DNA of 20,606 bases from a virus, in the IMG/VR virus record IMGVR_UViG_3300034105_002823, positions 1 through 20,606 of that record; one strand, written 5' to 3'. Positions 18,706 to 20,606 of the stretch are shown here, piece after piece. Position 1 is the stretch's first letter. Each line of letters starts with the position of its first letter. Both the position numbers and the translations under genes were made by a program. The notes beneath the pieces were generated by a model. That model saw nothing but the letters and a program-made list of their open reading frames with translations. It searched no databases and was not told where the DNA came from.

Positions 18706-20606
18706 TCAATACGCGCACTGATACAAGAGCAACCCGCCGGGGAAGCTCGCGCCGAAAGAAAAATCAACCAACGTCGTTGACACGGCCGAGACGCTGACAG
18801 GGATCGTCACGGAATTACTGCTCACAGTGCAGATTGGCTGTTGCGGCAACGTGGTCGTGAACGTTACCCTGCACGCGGTGACTACGCCAGACCCGATCGT
18901 GATAATCCCCCGCTCGTTCGTGCCGCCGGCAAAGACGGACGGGCTTGTGCCGCACAAACTCAGAACCGGCGGACGCAATATAGGCGCGCTGGACCACACG
19001 TTAGCCTTTTGAATCAACCGCATATCCGACGTTGATACATCCCGCAGAGACGTAGACAGCGCACCAGTGCTGATATGGCCGGTAACCGTAACAAGGCCCG
19101 CCGATCCGGCGGTCAGAACGTCGTTCCAACAGTCGATCGTGGTATTACCTGTGAGGGTTGCGCTCACGCTTGCGCTGCTGGTAATGCCGATGCCAGACTT
19201 CTGCACCGACCCTGAGTGGTTGCACAGGATCGTGTTCCCCGAGGCCGTGATCCTGTATCCACTGCCCGATGACGCCGCCCCGGCGCGGATCGCGTAATAG
19301 GTCCCGGCGGTCGTGGTCCTGCCGAAGTTTTGCAAGGCCATTCCACTGATCGTCCATTTCCTCAAACCGCTCCCGGTGTCGGAAAAAATGTCTCCGACTG
19401 CATATTGAACATTACCGCTAGCAACCGCAAGATCGACCTGACCTGTCGATGTCACGCTGTAGACATCTCCACTGGCGGCGGCATCATAAAGGTTAATTGA
19501 GTAGATCGTGCCGCCGCTGATGCTCGTGGAAACCCACAGCGAAGATCCCTCAATGCTGTACGGGGTCTGCACTGCATCCCAGTTCAGATTGGCGATGTTC
19601 GATACGCCGACCCGACCTGAAGCCACACGGATGCCGTATCGCATCCCCTGCACGATGAAGCCGGTCAGCATTAAACCATCGATATAGGGATACGCTCCCG
19701 CGCCCACGGCGATCCGCATAAATTCTCCGCTGGTCGCAGTGAACCTGCCGAGGTTCGCGGGTCCATACGGCGCTTCATTATCTGCGGCCCCCGGTCCGAA
19801 ATAATTGTTTGAGCCAATTGTGAGAGTGTCGGCTTGCCCATTGGCATAGTTGAAGCAATAGCGCACACAGTACGCGCGGATGTTATCGAAGATGACGCGG
19901 CCAAGGCCCGACCCCGACACGTTCGTCACAGCCGCGAGGTCGTAGGAGTTGGGGAAACGACTGTCCCGGATCGTCGTATCAACCCAAAGCGAGCTCGAGA
20001 ACGTCGCGGGAAACGCGATGGGGGCAACAGTCGAATTGTCCTGCCGAGGATAGTAAACCGACAGCCCAGACCAGTCCACGCCCTGCATCCCCGAGAAAGC
20101 GGGCGTTGACTGATTGTCGATCAGCACCCACGATCCCTTGCCGATGAATGGCCAGCCGTAGGAGACTGCACCGTCACCCTCAACGGCAATGTTATTGATT
20201 GGGATTGAGGTTGTCTGCGTCGCCAGCCAGTACCCGCCTGACGGGAAATATAGCTTCTTTCCAGTCGCGACCGCCCGTGCAGCCGCAGCCGTTACAGCGG
20301 CTGTATCATCCGTGCCGTAAAGCAACCGGCCGGCGACAGAGAACCCTGACGTATTGAACGTCGCGCCAGTCCCACCGCCACCCGTCGTCGCTGCGGCGCT
20401 GCCGGGGACGTTGCTGCACACGCCTGGGTTAATCATGCCCAGCACAGCCGTCACGACGTTACCCGCGACCGTGACGCTCACCTGCGGCTGCGTGGTGCAG
20501 GTGCCCCCCGTGATCGTCAGCGTCTGTGTGCCATTGGTGTAGCCCGACCCGGCAGACGCGATCGTGACTGGTGCATGAGGGGCGCAGTAGATGCCGGGTC
20601 GGGCTA
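18706..20606 (-). CDS. Tail-fibre/pectate-lyase-like beta-helix protein, partial
   Basis: At least 633 codons; the frame stays open to the right edge, so the true start lies outside the window (a GTG at 20479-20481 is inside a continuous reading frame and not the start). A Gly-rich GTQTLTITGGT segment and a GGGGTGATFN linker lead into 'GTDDTAAVTAAAARAVATGKKLYFPSGGYWL', the standard entry to a pectate-lyase-3-type beta-helix, followed by many turns with repeated 'GN.I..' units. The end carries a 60-residue Ser/Thr/Val-rich domain repeated in the remnant downstream. Such proteins form receptor-binding fibres, sometimes with depolymerase activity. No catalytic residues can be named. Confidence 0.88.
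   Translation of the reverse strand, partial: ARPGIYCAPHAPVTIASAGSGYTNGTQTLTITGGTCTTQPQVSVTVAGNVVTAVLGMINPGVCSNVPGSAAATTGGGGTGATFNTSGFSVAGRLLYGTDDTAAVTAAAARAVATGKKLYFPSGGYWLATQTTSIPINNIAVEGDGAVSYGWPFIGKGSWVLIDNQSTPAFSGMQGVDWSGLSVYYPRQDNSTVAPIAFPATFSSSLWVDTTIRDSRFPNSYDLAAVTNVSGSGLGRVIFDNIRAYCVRYCFNYANGQADTLTIGSNNYFGPGAADNEAPYGPANLGRFTATSGEFMRIAVGAGAYPYIDGLMLTGFIVQGMRYGIRVASGRVGVSNIANLNWDAVQTPYSIEGSSLWVSTSISGGTIYSINLYDAAASGDVYSVTSTGQVDLAVASGNVQYAVGDIFSDTGSGLRKWTISGMALQNFGRTTTAGTYYAIRAGAASSGSGYRITASGNTILCNHSGSVQKSGIGITSSASVSATLTGNTTIDCWNDVLTAGSAGLVTVTGHISTGALSTSLRDVSTSDMRLIQKANVWSSAPILRPPVLSLCGTSPSVFAGGTNERGIITIGSGVVTACRVTFTTTLPQQPICTVSSNSVTIPVSVSAVSTTLVDFSFGASFPGGLLLYQCAY
20540..20606. repeat. 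15-bp inverted repeat ending exactly at the right edge
   Basis: TAGCCCGACCCGGCA (20540-20554) and its reverse complement (20592-20606) flank 37 bases. The second arm ends on the last base of the window. Confidence 0.85.

Noticed and set aside
1-20606. Integrase, attachment sites, tRNA or rRNA genes
   Set aside because: None found; no cloverleaf-like segment or recombinase motifs were recognised on either strand, so lysogeny cannot be shown.

Overview
The window is a phage or prophage segment from a high-GC host, probably an alphaproteobacterium (Rhodospirillales/Acetobacteraceae is a guess). Support comes from tightly packed small genes with ATGA, GTGA and TGATG overlaps, a full set of phage replication/recombination genes, a GH108 endolysin with a holin-like partner, a tail-fibre-like protein, a GcrA-like DNA-binding protein and an SPPF-type DNA methyltransferase. 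No integrase, terminase, capsid, tRNA or CRISPR array is visible. The tail-fibre gene runs off the right edge.

Layout. (1) A divergent control region lies near 11.57-11.70 kb, between a leftward XRE regulator and a rightward early operon. (2) Leftward from it: XRE regulator, a 25-residue membrane peptide, a small helix-turn-helix protein and an 86-residue ORF, all coupled by 4-base overlaps. After a terminator-like hairpin come an SNF2 helicase, a small protein, a DNA methyltransferase, a winged-helix-like protein, two consecutive ParB-fold proteins, a zinc-ribbon protein, a VRR-NUC nuclease, an orphan, a ribbon-helix-helix regulator, a SpoVG-like protein and a Prim-Pol/AAA helicase. (3) Left of the helicase is a 360-base non-coding block with many copies of ACTTCCGCC, a perfect 20-bp palindrome and G-runs, a candidate replication origin. 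A small orphan and a possible late regulator follow. (4) Far left is a small promoter-led cassette ending in a helix-turn-helix gene, then an HNH endonuclease.

(5) Rightward from the control region: small orphans, a Gp157-family protein, RecT, ThyX, a GcrA-like protein, an orphan and a MazG-like protein. After a 318-base non-coding gap comes a second promoter-led cassette that also ends in a helix-turn-helix gene. (6) The right end is leftward again: tail fibre (partial), a frameshifted remnant of a second tail-fibre C-terminal domain, holin, endolysin, and a poorly resolved stretch that meets the rightward cassette.

The most interesting structure is the pair of cassettes at the two ends (about 390-1225 on the minus strand, 16,198-17,280 on the plus strand). 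They share a promoter with the same 17-base spacer, a 24-base identical leader segment, a UNCG-loop hairpin just before the second gene, and a last gene encoding nearly the same small helix-turn-helix protein, with 60 identical bases. The small genes between differ completely. This is the layout of anti-CRISPR/Aca operons, so the payload genes are candidates for counter-defence functions. That assignment is inference from architecture only.
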